Part shown: in pieces, positions 9,958 through 19,347 of the stretch
How the letters are laid out: each line of letters opens with the position of its first letter
Numbering within the stretch: the first letter of the stretch is position 1
Assembly: GCA_021323865.1 (NCBI GenBank)
Contig: JAJPKF010000024.1
Coordinates: 90,270 to 154,269, forward strand
Direction: 5' to 3'
DNA length: 64,000 nucleotides
Origin: Pseudomonadota bacterium
GTDB taxonomy: Bacteria; Chloroflexota; UBA5177; JAJPKF01
The notes under the pieces: model-generated
The model's database searches: none
The model's input: only the letters and a program-made list of their open reading frames with translations
What the model was told of the DNA's origin: nothing
Position numbers and translations under genes: made by a program

Positions 9958-11466
9958 CTAGGAATGGGTGACGGTGATGAGCTCCGCGGTGTAAGCCGGA
10001 AGCGCCGTCTGCACCGCCGCTCCATGAACGTGGACGGACACGGTCCGAATCCTGGAAGTCTTGGGACCCAGCTGGAGCGCTCGAGCTTTGAGTGGCCCTT
10101 CCATGCCACGAAGCAGGGTGTGCAGCTGCATCACGTGGACCGGTGAGGGATTGATCACGAATACGTCCATTCTGTCCTTTTGACGCAGGGCATACGCGTG
10201 AATCGAGGGAGCGGCCTTGACCGCCAGGAAATGAGCGCCGGGCCGCAGACCGCGGCTGAGCAGCCGCAAGGCGATGTAGGTCGGGAAAGGCTGGTCGGTC
10301 GAGGTTTCTGGTCTCTGACCGTCGGTGAGCAGCCCGTAATCGCCATAGTCAAGATGTCCGTAGAGTGACGCGCGGTTGTTGCCGGTGGTGTAGGCGCCAT
10401 TGTGGAGCGTCCACCACATCACCGTGGCGGCTCCGGACGAAAGGCTCTCCAGGTAGTCCTCGACCAGAAAGAGCCCGTTGACCAGGCTGGTGGTCTGCTT
10501 GCCGGGATTCGAGGAAACTGAATTCGTCTCCGTCATGAATATCGGCAGGTGCGAGCCACGGCGGCCGCAGCTTGAGACGAGATCGGCACGTAAGAGCCGA
10601 AGCATCTTGCGCAGCGGATATCGCGACGACGGTGTCGAGCCGTACGGAGAGGCAAGCAGCCGGGCATCGCTCTCCTGACCCGGGTTCTGGGCGTACCAGT
10701 GGACCGATACGAAGTCGATGAGGCGGCAGGTTCGCCGCAACACCGTCCTGTTCCACTGCTCCGGTCCCTGGCCGTCGGGCCAGTTGCCGGGCGCCGTCAC
10801 CACCACGCCGACTTTGACGCGCCGATTCACCCTCTTCATGGCCCGAATAAACCGGACGGCATTGGCGCCGTAGGTCGCAGGGGAGTGGCTCCGGTGCAGA
10901 TCAGTCTCCCAGCGCGCGCCGTAATAGCCGTTCCCATAGACCTCGTTGCCGATCTCCCAGTAGGGGACCGCCTTGGGGGCAATCCGGTCGGCGTGGGCGA
11001 CCCAGGCGGCCGCCTGCGCGGGTGAGCCTCCGCCCTTGCCCGAGAAGCTGCTGCCGTAGTTGACCGTGACGATTGCCTTGGCATGCGCGGGTTTGACCAC
11101 GAGGCGAATGAACCGATCGAAGCTCGCGTTCGGGTCCGTCCCGCCCGTCTGACCCGGCACGACCGAGTTGTTCCGCCAGTCGTACTCATCCGCGGTCGAG
11201 CCTCCGGGAAAGCGGAGCAGGGTCACACCGGCGGCGTGGAGACGGCCGGGTATGACCCTGTCGGTCAACGAGCCGTCCCACGCCGCGGTGTTGACGCCGA
11301 TGGAGCGCTTGGCAACCGATCGACCCGGTCGTTGGGCATGGACGATCATGGTGACTCGTTCGTTTCCCCCGGCCGCGCGCAGCGCCGTCTCCCGGAACAG
11401 GGCCGGAACAAACGCGATCAGGCAGACGAAGGAAAACGCGGCGACCGGCCGTATCGCTCGAATCAT
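9958..11466 (-). CDS. secreted clan GH-A glycoside hydrolase (GH51/GH39-like, probable alpha-L-arabinofuranosidase)
   Basis: Exported 502-residue enzyme with an N-terminal hydrophobic signal (AAFSFVCLIAFVPALF). The clan GH-A signature is complete: acid/base Glu at ~175 in WEIGNEVYG and nucleophile Glu at ~313 in FMTETNS, with a beta-sandwich-like C-terminal domain. The N-terminal RFPGGSTADEYDW resembles the start of GH51 barrels. It should cleave arabinose- or xylose-containing side chains of plant polysaccharide outside the cell. The gene starts 6 bases after the GH1 gene and is the last of the minus-strand transport operon, so the products are probably imported by that ABC system. GH39 or GH79 specificity cannot be excluded. 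Confidence 0.8.
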   Translation of the reverse strand: MIRAIRPVAAFSFVCLIAFVPALFRETALRAAGGNERVTMIVHAQRPGRSVAKRSIGVNTAAWDGSLTDRVIPGRLHAAGVTLLRFPGGSTADEYDWRNNSVVPGQTGGTDPNASFDRFIRLVVKPAHAKAIVTVNYGSSFSGKGGGSPAQAAAWVAHADRIAPKAVPYWEIGNEVYGNGYYGARWETDLHRSHSPATYGANAVRFIRAMKRVNRRVKVGVVVTAPGNWPDGQGPEQWNRTVLRRTCRLIDFVSVHWYAQNPGQESDARLLASPYGSTPSSRYPLRKMLRLLRADLVSSCGRRGSHLPIFMTETNSVSSNPGKQTTSLVNGLFLVEDYLESLSSGAATVMWWTLHNGAYTTGNNRASLYGHLDYGDYGLLTDGQRPETSTDQPFPTYIALRLLSRGLRPGAHFLAVKAAPSIHAYALRQKDRMDVFVINPSPVHVMQLHTLLRGMEGPLKARALQLGPKTSRIRTVSVHVHGAAVQTALPAYTAELITVTHS

Positions 11467-11472
11467 CCTGCG

Positions 11473-12879
11473 CTAGGAGCGAAAGGAGCGGACCACTTCC
11501 CCATACCATTCACCGCTGGATTTGGGAATCCGCTCCAGGCTCGAACGATCCACATAGACCAGGCCGTACCGCTCCCGTTCGTCGTATCCCTTCGACCACT
11601 CGAAGTTGTCCATCAACGACCAGGCGAAGTACCCCGAGACCGGCGCATCCTCGCGACACGCGGCGGCCACGGCCCGCAGGTGCTGCTCCAGGAACTGCGT
11701 GCGATGCGAGTCGTGAATCCGGCCGTCGGGACCGATCACGTCGTGATAGCCGATACCGTTCTCAGTCACGTACAGCTTCTTGATGGGGTAATCCTCGTGC
11801 AGCCGCTTGACCGTCACCCGGAGCCCATCGGGGAAGATCTCCCTACCGTTGTCGGCCCATGGGCCCTCCTTGGGCGCCTGCAGGGGCTCGCCATGGGGGC
11901 CCGAACGGATGACCTGCCGCTCGTAGTAGTTGACCCCCAGGAAGTCGATCGGCGCCCCGATGCGAGGAAGATCGTCCTGAGCGCTGTCTGGCAGCAGCTC
12001 CAGCAGGGCGGTCATGTCCTCGGGGTAGGAGCCCCGCAGGACAGGGTCGAGAAACCAGCGGTTTCGTTGGCCGTCGGCCCGCCGGGCGGCGCCGCGGTCG
12101 GCTTCGGAGTCGTGCAGGGGAAACATGGGATAGAGGTCGATGGTGATGCCGGCGTCGGCCTCCGGGGCCGCAGCTCGAATCGCCTCCATGGCGTAGCCGT
12201 GCGAGAGCAGGATGTGGTGGGCCGCCTTGACCGCCCCCGCGTCACCGTCCTTCAATCCGGGCGCGTGAACGCCATACCCGTGTCCGAGCCATGAGGAGCA
12301 CCATGGCTCGTTGTGCGTGATCCAATGTCTGACCCGGTCGCCGAGTCGATCGACGACCACGCGGGCATAGTCGCCGAAGACGACTGCCGTGTCTCGGGAG
12401 TACCACCCGCCTCGGTCCTGCAGCGCCTGGGGCAGATCCCAATGAAACAGGGTCACGTAGGGCTGCACTCCGACGTGCAGCAGGGAATCGACCAGGCGGT
12501 CGTAGAAATCCAGGCCCCGCTCGTTGACCACTCCATCCCCGTTGGGGATAATGCGCGGCCAGGCGATCGAGAAGCGATAGGCCCTCAGGCCCATCGCCTG
12601 GATGATGGCGATGTCCTCGGGATAGCGGTGGTAGTGGTCGCAGGCGATCTCGCCGCTGTCTCCGTTGAACACGGCGCCCGGCACGGCGCAGAAGCGATCC
12701 CAGATGGACTCACTACGACCGTCTTCCCGCACCGCGCCCTCAATCTGATAGGCCGAGGTCGCCGTGCCGAAGACGAAATCCTTCGGGAGCGACTCCTTCA
12801 GCTCGGCGGCGAAGTCACGGGCATGTTCTGCGAGCGCCGGCTCGTCGGTGACGTGAATATCGACGGAGGTGACTGCCAC
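11473..12879 (-). CDS. GH1 beta-glucosidase
   Basis: Cytoplasmic retaining beta-glycosidase of 468 residues, typical for GH1. Acid/base Glu at ~191 in THNEPW; nucleophile Glu at ~373 in YVTENGIGY. The N-terminal barrel motif FVFGTATSAYQIEGA and the aglycone-site residues WSLMDNFEWSKGY are present. The start is GTG at 12879, with GGAGC 7 bases upstream, giving about 30 residues before the catalytic barrel, slightly longer than usual. It should hydrolyse imported cello- or other beta-linked oligosaccharides. It lies between the ABC ATPase gene (47-base gap) and the GH51-like gene in one operon. Confidence 0.95.
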   Translation of the reverse strand: MAVTSVDIHVTDEPALAEHARDFAAELKESLPKDFVFGTATSAYQIEGAVREDGRSESIWDRFCAVPGAVFNGDSGEIACDHYHRYPEDIAIIQAMGLRAYRFSIAWPRIIPNGDGVVNERGLDFYDRLVDSLLHVGVQPYVTLFHWDLPQALQDRGGWYSRDTAVVFGDYARVVVDRLGDRVRHWITHNEPWCSSWLGHGYGVHAPGLKDGDAGAVKAAHHILLSHGYAMEAIRAAAPEADAGITIDLYPMFPLHDSEADRGAARRADGQRNRWFLDPVLRGSYPEDMTALLELLPDSAQDDLPRIGAPIDFLGVNYYERQVIRSGPHGEPLQAPKEGPWADNGREIFPDGLRVTVKRLHEDYPIKKLYVTENGIGYHDVIGPDGRIHDSHRTQFLEQHLRAVAAACREDAPVSGYFAWSLMDNFEWSKGYDERERYGLVYVDRSSLERIPKSSGEWYGEVVRSFRS

Positions 12880-12925
12880 AGCGTGTGCTCCTAACGAAGG
12901 TGTGGAATCGGTGCGCCGGCTCTGA

Positions 12926-13939
12926 TTAGGTGCTTCCCGGATACAGGTGACATCGCACGGACCGTCCGCCGCCCTGATCGGCCAGCTTGGGCGTCACCTG
13001 TCGGCAGATGTCCATGACGAACGGACAGCGAGGCGCAAAGCGGCAACCCGGCTTGGGGTTGACGATGGCCGGCACCTCACCCCGGGTGGCCATGCGCCTG
13101 GTGGCGAGGCCCTCCTGAGGATTGGGAACGGCCGAGAGCAGCAGCTGCGTATAGGGGTGCTGTGGCTCTCCGAGCACGTCGTCGACGCGCCCCTTCTCCA
13201 CCACGTGGCCGGCATACATGACCAGGATGTCGTCGGCGACGTAGCGGGCGCTGGCGATGTCGTGGGTGATGTACAGGAAGGCGAGGCCCTGCTGCTCCTT
13301 GAGGCCCAGCATCAGGTTGAGAATGCCGATGCGGATGGAAACGTCGAGCATGGAGATGGGCTCGTCGGCCAGGAGGACCTTGGGGTCCACCGCCAGGGCC
13401 CGGGCGATGGCCACCCGCTGGCGCTGGCCCCCCGAAAGCTGGTGCGGAAACACGGACTCGAAGTAGCGCGGCGGCACCAGGCCGACCCGGGTGAGCAGAC
13501 TGTGGATCCGAGCGGATACCTCCCGACGCGGAACGACGTTATGAATCAGCAGCGGTCGCGCCAGATGGTGCCGGATGCGGCGGACCGGGTTCAGCGAGGA
13601 GAAGGGGTCCTGAAAGATCATCTGCACGTCGGAGCGGTAGCTGAGATTCCGGCGGCGACCCCGATCCCTGACGATGCTGCGCCCGTTGAAGATGATGTCG
13701 CCGGTCGTGGCCGGGTAGATGCGTGCCAGGAGCCGGGCCACGGTGCTCTTGCCGCTGCCGCTCTCTCCCACGAGGGCAGTGATGTGGCCGGGCCGGAGGA
13801 CGACGTCGAGGTCGTCCACCGCGTGCAGAATCTTGCGGCCCGACCAGAAGTTCCCTCCCACGGTGAAGTGCTTGGTCAGGCCGCGGGCCTCGAGGATGGC
13901 CTCCGTGGCCGTGGCGGTCTCGGCGGGCATGACCGTCAT
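12926..13939 (-). CDS. ABC transporter ATP-binding protein (Dpp/Opp F type)
   Basis: Second ATPase of the oligopeptide-family importer, 337 residues. Walker A (GESGSGKST), Q-loop (QDPFSSLNP), ABC signature (LSGGQRQR), Walker B (VLLADEPIS) and H-loop (YITHD) are all visible. The C-terminal oligopeptide/dipeptide extension with cysteines CRFAPRCPF...C marks the DppF/OppF subfamily and may bind an iron-sulfur cluster as in OppD. I place the start at the ATG at 13939 (MTVMPAETATATEA), which overlaps the TGA of the upstream ATPase in a 4-base ATGA. The longer open frame gives 45 extra residues with no homology. Confidence 0.93.
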   Translation of the reverse strand: MTVMPAETATATEAILEARGLTKHFTVGGNFWSGRKILHAVDDLDVVLRPGHITALVGESGSGKSTVARLLARIYPATTGDIIFNGRSIVRDRGRRRNLSYRSDVQMIFQDPFSSLNPVRRIRHHLARPLLIHNVVPRREVSARIHSLLTRVGLVPPRYFESVFPHQLSGGQRQRVAIARALAVDPKVLLADEPISMLDVSIRIGILNLMLGLKEQQGLAFLYITHDIASARYVADDILVMYAGHVVEKGRVDDVLGEPQHPYTQLLLSAVPNPQEGLATRRMATRGEVPAIVNPKPGCRFAPRCPFVMDICRQVTPKLADQGGGRSVRCHLYPGST

Positions 13940-14919
13940 GCCCGTCCCGCCCGCGGCGTCGACTCCGGATAGAGATGACAGGCCACCGCGTGACCGGCCT
14001 TGATCTCGGCCAGGCGCGGCTCGATGGCAGGACAGATCTCCATGCGCTTGGGACAACGAGGATTGAACCGGCATCCCGAGGGCGGCCGGCCCAGGTCGGG
14101 AGGCGATCCGGGAATGCCGGTCAACCGGCGGCGCTCGCCGGTAATGCTGGGGAAGGACTCCATGAGCCCGACGGTGTAGGGATGCGCCGGGTGGTGGAAC
14201 AGCTCCGAGGCGGGAGCGAACTCGGCCACCTTCCCGGCGTACATGATGGCGATCCGGCTGCTGAACTCCACCAGCAGCGAGAGGTCGTGCGTGATGAAGA
14301 GCACCGCGAAGTTCAGGCGCTTCTGGAGGTCTTGGATCTGCTGCAGAATGTCTCGCTGCACCACCACGTCCAGCGCCGTGGTGGGCTCATCCATCACGAT
14401 CAGCTCCGGCCGCAGCGCGAGGGCCAGGGCAATGACGACGCGCTGCCGCATGCCGCCCGAAAGCTCGTGGGGAAAGCCGCGCAGCCGGCTGGGGTCGATG
14501 CCCACGAGCCGCAGCAGCTCGGCCGCGCGCTCGAGCGCCTCCCTCCGCCGCAGCTTCTCGTGCGTCTGGAAGGTGTCGACGAACTGGTCGCCGATGGAGA
14601 TCACCGGATTGAGCGAGTTCATGGCGCTCTGGAAGACGATGGAGATGTGCCGCCAGCGGTAGGCGCGCATCTGATCGATGTTGAGGGTCAGGAGATCCTT
14701 GCCCTGGAAGAGCACCTGGCCGCCGCCGATCTCGGCCGGGGGGCGCAGGAGCCGCAATATCGCGTGGGCCGCCGTGGTCTTGCCGCATCCTGATTCGCCG
14801 GCCAGACCCACGATCTCGCCCGGCTGGATGTCGAAGGACACGTTGTCGACCGCCCGCACCACACCCCGCGGCAGGACGTAATCGACCTGCAGATTCTTGA
14901 CCTCCAGCAGTGACGTCAT
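13936..14919 (-). CDS. ABC transporter ATP-binding protein (Dpp/Opp D type)
   Basis: First ATPase of the importer, 327 residues. Walker A GESGCGKTT, Q-loop QSAMNSLNPV, signature LSGGMRQR, Walker B LIVMDEPTTALDVV and H-loop FITHDLSLL are complete. The C-terminal CRFNPRCPKRMEIC motif is the cysteine-rich region of DppD/OppD. It pairs with the second ATPase, with which it overlaps by 4 bases (translational coupling), to drive the two permeases. The family normally moves peptides, but GH1 and GH51-like genes in the same operon and the divergent LacI regulator point to oligosaccharides. Confidence 0.94.
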   Translation of the reverse strand: MTSLLEVKNLQVDYVLPRGVVRAVDNVSFDIQPGEIVGLAGESGCGKTTAAHAILRLLRPPAEIGGGQVLFQGKDLLTLNIDQMRAYRWRHISIVFQSAMNSLNPVISIGDQFVDTFQTHEKLRRREALERAAELLRLVGIDPSRLRGFPHELSGGMRQRVVIALALALRPELIVMDEPTTALDVVVQRDILQQIQDLQKRLNFAVLFITHDLSLLVEFSSRIAIMYAGKVAEFAPASELFHHPAHPYTVGLMESFPSITGERRRLTGIPGSPPDLGRPPSGCRFNPRCPKRMEICPAIEPRLAEIKAGHAVACHLYPESTPRAGRA

Positions 14920-14929
14920 GGCCGCGCGC

Positions 14930-15979
14930 TCATCCGGCCTGGCGTCCGGTGATCGCCGGCTCGTCGGTCAGCCCGCCGGTGACGGGCGTGACAGGCTCGT
15001 TTCGGTCGGACGGCACGGCTCGGGCCCCGGATTTCCGCTTCTTGCCGCGACCGCCCGTGACCGTACGCAGACGGGGGTTGGCCAGCTGATCGATGGTGTA
15101 GTTGGTGAGCGCCAGACCGGTGCCGAAGAGGGCCACGGCCAGGCCGACGGGCACAAACCAGTACCAGGCGCCGATGAGCAGGGCATCGGTCTGCTGCGCC
15201 CAGTACAGCATGGCGCCGTAGCTGGCCGCGGTGGTGTCGCCCAGACCGAGGAACTCCAGGGCCACCTGGAAAAGTAGGGCAAAAAGGGTGGCGCCGATGA
15301 AGTTGGCCACCACCAGCGAGGTCATGTTGGGCAGGATCTCTTCCACCACCGTCCGTCCCCAGGACTCGCCCGAGACTCTCGCGGCAAGCACGTAGTCCTT
15401 CGCGCGCAGGGAGAGCATCTGGCTGCGAAGGACACGGGCGCCCCACGGCCACGCGGTGCAGCCGATCACCAGGGTATCGACGACGTCGGTGGGGATGCTG
15501 CTGCCCCGGGCCAGCGTGGCGAGCACGATCAGGAGCGGCAGGGTGGGAATGATCAGGACCACGTTGATGAAGAGCGAGAGCCCGTCGTCGATCCAGCCGC
15601 CCAGATATCCCGCGGTCAGGCCGATCAGGCAGGCGAGCACGGTCGCCGTCAGACCCGCGAGTACCGCCTGCAGCAGCGACGTCCGTGTGGCGACCAGCAG
15701 CTGCGAGAACACGTCCACACCCAGCTGGCTGGTGCCCAGGAAATGGTGCCAGCTGGGGCTGAGGCTGGCCTGGAGGGGATTCACGGCCGTGGGACTGTAG
15801 GGGGCGACGAACGGTCCGATGATGGCCATCAGCGCGAAGAAGGAAAGGATGCCCATTCCCACGATGGCGCGAGGGTCCTGGAGCAGTCCGCTCAGGAAGC
15901 CCAGGCTGCGGCCGGAGGGCGCCTCCAGGCCGGCTTCTGCGAACTCGGCCTCCTCGATGGCAAGGTTGGGTGTGCCCAC
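14930..15979 (-). CDS. ABC transporter permease (DppC type)
   Basis: Inner-membrane permease of 349 residues with an N-terminal cytoplasmic stretch (GTPNLAIEEAEFAEAGL) and six predicted membrane helices, beginning with IVGMGILSFFALMAIIGPFVA. The BPD-transp-1 EAA loop, which contacts the ATPase, is at VLAARVSGESWGRTVVEEILPN. The start is GTG at 15979, two bases after the stop of the partner permease. A long basic C-terminal tail (GGRGKKRKSGARAVPSDRN) is unusual for DppC. Confidence 0.93.
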   Translation of the reverse strand: MGTPNLAIEEAEFAEAGLEAPSGRSLGFLSGLLQDPRAIVGMGILSFFALMAIIGPFVAPYSPTAVNPLQASLSPSWHHFLGTSQLGVDVFSQLLVATRTSLLQAVLAGLTATVLACLIGLTAGYLGGWIDDGLSLFINVVLIIPTLPLLIVLATLARGSSIPTDVVDTLVIGCTAWPWGARVLRSQMLSLRAKDYVLAARVSGESWGRTVVEEILPNMTSLVVANFIGATLFALLFQVALEFLGLGDTTAASYGAMLYWAQQTDALLIGAWYWFVPVGLAVALFGTGLALTNYTIDQLANPRLRTVTGGRGKKRKSGARAVPSDRNEPVTPVTGGLTDEPAITGRQAG

Positions 15980-15981
15980 GG

Positions 15982-16968
15982 CTAGCGCTCCTGCCGCACG
16001 CGCGGATCGAGGCGGGCGTACACCAGATCCGCCAGGAAGTTGGCCAGCAGCACGGCGCCCACGATGAACAGCAGGATCCCCTGCAGCAGTGGATAGTCAT
16101 TCTGCAAGGCGGCGTTCACCAGCTCATTGCCCACGCCGGGGTAGGAGAACACCTGCTCGGTCAGCACCTGGCCGCCGAGCACAAACCCCAGGCTCATGGC
16201 GAACCCGGTCACGTTGGGCAGGATGGCGTTGCGCGCCGCGTATCGGAGCATGACCACTCGATCGCTCAGTCCCTTGGCCTCCGCCATGGTGATGTAATCC
16301 TCCGACAGCGTCGACACCATGACGTTGCGCATGCCCAGGATCCAGCCGCCGATGGAGGCGATCACGATGGTGCCGGCAGGCAGCAGCGCGTGATAGACGA
16401 CGTCCCGGGCGAACGGCCAGGTCAGATGGATGACGCTACCTGAGTAGGCGTGGGTGGTGGGAAACCAGGGGTTCTGCACCGCGAACACGAACACCAGGAT
16501 CAGCGCCACCCAGAAGTAGGGGAATGCCGAGGTGAAGAGCATGACCGGGGGAAGCACGGTATCCAGGATGCCGCCGCGCCTCCAGGCGCTGACGATGCCG
16601 ATACCGGTACCGATCAGGAAGCTCAGGATGGTGGCGATCCCGAACAGGAAGAGCGTCCAGGGCACGTCCTGAAGGATGACCGTCATGACGGAGGTCGGAT
16701 AGTGGCTGTACGAAATGCCCAGATTGCCTTGAGCGAGGCTGCTCACGTACGACCAGTACTGCTGAAAGACGTTGGCGTTCGTCTGGAAGCCCAGCGCGGC
16801 TCGCAAGGACCTCACCATGGCCGGCGTCATGGTGCCGTTCTGGGCGTATCGGCCGATGATGGTCGAGGCAGGATCGCCCGGCATCAGTCGAGGAATGGCG
16901 AAATTGAGCGTGATCGCCACCAGGAAGCTGACGATGTAGAAGCCCAATCTTCGCAGAACGAATCGCAT
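15982..16968 (-). CDS. ABC transporter permease (DppB type)
   Basis: Inner-membrane permease of 328 residues. The N-terminus RRLGFYIVSFLVAITLNFAI is the first helix typical of DppB/OppB, followed by PRLMPGDPA, a conserved family motif. The EAA loop is seen at DYITMAEAKGLSDRVVMLRY. It forms the heterodimeric channel with the next gene product. It is the second gene of the operon, 109 bases downstream of the binding-protein gene, with a strong hairpin in that gap. Confidence 0.94.
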   Translation of the reverse strand: MRFVLRRLGFYIVSFLVAITLNFAIPRLMPGDPASTIIGRYAQNGTMTPAMVRSLRAALGFQTNANVFQQYWSYVSSLAQGNLGISYSHYPTSVMTVILQDVPWTLFLFGIATILSFLIGTGIGIVSAWRRGGILDTVLPPVMLFTSAFPYFWVALILVFVFAVQNPWFPTTHAYSGSVIHLTWPFARDVVYHALLPAGTIVIASIGGWILGMRNVMVSTLSEDYITMAEAKGLSDRVVMLRYAARNAILPNVTGFAMSLGFVLGGQVLTEQVFSYPGVGNELVNAALQNDYPLLQGILLFIVGAVLLANFLADLVYARLDPRVRQER

Positions 16969-17029
16969 CTGGTCTCACCCGGAAGTCGTCATGGCTTGGT
17001 CGTAACCGGCAGGCAATCCGGTAGCTGAC

Positions 17030-17056
17030 GGGGGACCGGAGTGACTCCGGTCCCCC
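17030..17056 (-). promoter_or_regulatory. intercistronic hairpin between binding-protein and permease genes
   Basis: Perfect 12-bp inverted repeat GGGGGACCGGAG / CTCCGGTCCCCC with a 3-base loop. On the transcribed strand no U-run follows, so it is not a standard terminator. Its place directly after the substrate-binding-protein gene fits a partial attenuator or an mRNA-stabilising stem that keeps the binding protein more abundant than the membrane parts. Confidence 0.7.
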
Positions 17057-17077
17057 ATCATCATCGAACGTTTCTGG

Positions 17078-18799
17078 CTAGCGCCTGTGGAGGTGCAGCA
17101 CCACGTTCTCGACCGTCCAGGGCTGGTACGGCGAGCCGATGTCGTAAGGGTGCTTGGCCGAGGGGAACCCGACCACGCGGGACGTGTTGTAGTCGTCCCA
17201 CCACGCGCCCTCGAGCAGCGGGACCGAGGGGACCCACTTGGCGACCTGCCGTTCGATGCCCTTGATGGCCGCGATCTGCTTGGACTTCTTGCCGGCCGCG
17301 CGGAACTTCGCCAGGTCGGAGGAGATGACCGAAGCGGCCTTGCCGATGCCGGACTTGCCCGTCTTCAGGCGCTCCCAGTCACCACTCCAGGCGTCCTGAC
17401 CGACCGGCATGTAGTTGGCCGGGTCGAAGGCGCCCTGCAGAACGGAGTACGGGTTGGGGGCCCCGACGTTGGTCCAGGAGATGTCCATGTCGTAGTTTCC
17501 CGGGACGATGCCGTTGTTGAACCAGTCGCCGAACTGGAGGCTGTCGTCGGCCTTGGCCTTGATGCCGATCTTGTCCAGCTCACTGGCGATAAGGACCGTG
17601 TCGCGGTCCCAGTCGCTCCATCCGTCGACGGCTCGGACGTAGAAGGTCTTCTTGAGGGCGGACCGTACGGAGGCGCTCTTCTTGGCTTTCTTTATATAGG
17701 ACTTGGCCAACCGGATGTTGCCCTTGTTGTTGAGGCTGTGGATGATGGAGGGAACACCCCAGGTCTTGACGTACTGGGGCTGGATCCACCCGGCGTTGGC
17801 GGGCTTCTCATACTTCAGCTCGCCGGCCTTGGACAGCGCGTCGCGGTTGATGGCGACGTTGATGGCCCGCCGGATCCAGACGTTGTTGAAGGGCGCCTTG
17901 CCCATGTTGAGGTAGAGCCCGACGATGTTGCTGGTGGGGCTGTACCAGTAGGCGTTGTGGCAGTGGCACTTCTGCACCAGGGCCTTCTTCGCATAGTCGA
18001 CCTCGGTGCCGGCCCAGTCGATCTTGCCGGTTGAGGCGTCGTTGATGAAGGCGGTGTTGCCCGATTCGGACGGCACCACGATGTTGCTGATGTAGGGCTT
18101 ACCCTTCTGCCAGTAGAGCGGGTTACGCACCAGCTTGTAGCTCTGGGGGCTGAAGCTGCCCACCTTGTAGGGGCCGGTGGCGACGGGGTTGGTATCGGCG
18201 AACTTCGTGGGATCGCCCACCTTGCTGAAGATGTGCTTGGGGACGATCATGAACGTGTCGCCGATGGTGTAGAGCAGCCCGTAGTTGGGGGCCTTGAAGT
18301 GGAAGGTCACCTTGTCGCCCTTCCGCGTGACGCCCTTGCTGTTGAGCGCGCCGGACAGGTTCGTGGTGTCCCAGGCCGAGTATTTGAGAGCCAGCTTGAC
18401 CGAGAAGAGCACGTCGGCGGCCGTAAAGGGCTTGCCGTCGTTCCACTTCACGTGCTTGCGCAGCGTGAAGGTGAGGGCCCTACCGCCGTGGCTCCAGTTG
18501 TATCCCGTCGCCAGCATCTTGGTGATCTTGCCGGTGAGGTAGTTGAAGTACAGGAGCGGCTCGTAGATCAGACCCTCGGCGAAGTAGGTCGGGTGCTGAC
18601 CGGTGGCCGGTTCGAAGGGGTTGAAGTTGTCCGTCCAGTTGCTGACGGGGGCCGGGTTCACGACCAGCGTTCCCCCGTGCTTTACGGCTGGGTGTGCCGA
18701 GCCGCGTGCTGCCGAAGCGGCCTGCGGTCCGAAGACCACGGCGGCCAGCAGCAACGCCGCGATGGCTCGTACTGGAGTCGAGTCGAACTTTGAGATCAT
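17078..18799 (-). CDS. ABC transporter substrate-binding protein (family 5, DppA/OppA type)
   Basis: Exported solute-binding protein of 573 residues. The signal peptide is clear (PVRAIAALLLAAVVFGPQAASAARG); no lipobox cysteine is seen, so it may be released or held by the cell wall. SBP_bac_5 features follow: EGLIYEPLLYFN, LTFTLRKHVKWNDGKPFTAADVLFSVKLA and GPYKVGSF. It should capture the ligand and deliver it to the two permeases. In this context (GH1, GH51-like, LacI regulator) the ligand is likely a beta-linked oligosaccharide, as known for family-5 cellobiose binders, rather than a peptide. It heads the seven-gene operon that runs to 9958. Confidence 0.92.
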   Translation of the reverse strand: MISKFDSTPVRAIAALLLAAVVFGPQAASAARGSAHPAVKHGGTLVVNPAPVSNWTDNFNPFEPATGQHPTYFAEGLIYEPLLYFNYLTGKITKMLATGYNWSHGGRALTFTLRKHVKWNDGKPFTAADVLFSVKLALKYSAWDTTNLSGALNSKGVTRKGDKVTFHFKAPNYGLLYTIGDTFMIVPKHIFSKVGDPTKFADTNPVATGPYKVGSFSPQSYKLVRNPLYWQKGKPYISNIVVPSESGNTAFINDASTGKIDWAGTEVDYAKKALVQKCHCHNAYWYSPTSNIVGLYLNMGKAPFNNVWIRRAINVAINRDALSKAGELKYEKPANAGWIQPQYVKTWGVPSIIHSLNNKGNIRLAKSYIKKAKKSASVRSALKKTFYVRAVDGWSDWDRDTVLIASELDKIGIKAKADDSLQFGDWFNNGIVPGNYDMDISWTNVGAPNPYSVLQGAFDPANYMPVGQDAWSGDWERLKTGKSGIGKAASVISSDLAKFRAAGKKSKQIAAIKGIERQVAKWVPSVPLLEGAWWDDYNTSRVVGFPSAKHPYDIGSPYQPWTVENVVLHLHRR

Positions 18800-18824
18800 G
18801 GCTTTCTATGTTCCGCCTTTCGGT

Positions 18825-18839
18825 ATTCACTCGGTGAAT
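18825..18839. promoter_or_regulatory. candidate operator upstream of the transport operon
   Basis: Dyad ATTCAC-TCG-GTGAAT (6-bp arms, 3-bp centre), 26 bases before the start of the binding-protein gene. The position would block transcription or early elongation of the operon. LacI-family operators are dyads of about this size, though most have a central CG in even symmetry; binding by the neighbouring LacI-type protein is inferred only. Confidence 0.4.
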
Positions 18840-19312
18840 CGATGGATCCCGATACTACGGGCGCCCGTTCACAGACGCGCGCCATGAGTGGCCGATCAAC
18901 TACCTTCTACCCCGTCACCTCCTTTTCAAGCCCTCGCGGCTCGTCCTCAGGAATTTCGATGTTCTGCGGAAGAAGCGCCGCCGAATCGTGTTGCGGCCGG
19001 CGGAGTCCCGGTAATGTCCCGTGACCGATTCCGGAACTCTGCTACAAAGTCTACCACCGAGTTTCTCGTCCGTCAATAGGGGGAATCGGCGCGGCCCATC
19101 CTGGTGCCGAGCTGGCGAGGAAGGGCCTGAAACCGGCTGAATGCCGGTGACACGCAGCACTTGTGCCTTCAAGGCTGGGTGCCGTATGGACCAAGGGACC
19201 GTCTCGGCATGCCTTCAGCACCGGCCAGGTCGCTGCTGTTTCCGGCCCTCTCCGTAGCCGTCGTGGCCACTGTTCATAGCCAGTCGTGGCACATGCCTGT
19301 ACATACCGTCCC

Positions 19313-19341
19313 GTGACAAGTCTCGACAACTTTGCCATAAT
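19313..19341 (+). promoter_or_regulatory. sigma-70 promoter of the LacI-type gene, predicted leaderless
   Basis: GTGACA (-35, 5 of 6 to consensus) at 19313-19318, a 17-base spacer, and CATAAT (-10, 5 of 6) at 19336-19341. The ATG of the regulator is at 19348, where transcription should begin, and no Shine-Dalgarno sequence lies before it. The mRNA is therefore expected to start at the start codon. Confidence 0.65.
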
Positions 19342-19347
19342 GGACAC

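Larger units (their letters stand above)
18800..19347. promoter_or_regulatory. divergent control region of the saccharide operon and LacI gene
   Basis: Intergenic stretch of 548 bases without a convincing gene. It holds the candidate operator at 18825-18839 on the operon side, a strong AAGGAGG-like sequence on the minus strand near 18917-18924 that serves no obvious start, and the regulator promoter at its right end. Nothing else recognisable was seen. Confidence 0.6.

Noticed and set aside
18796..18885. 29-codon frame ending in an ATGA overlap with the substrate-binding-protein start
   Set aside because: No ribosome site at a suitable distance and no peptide resemblance; it also spans the candidate operator. 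Probably chance.
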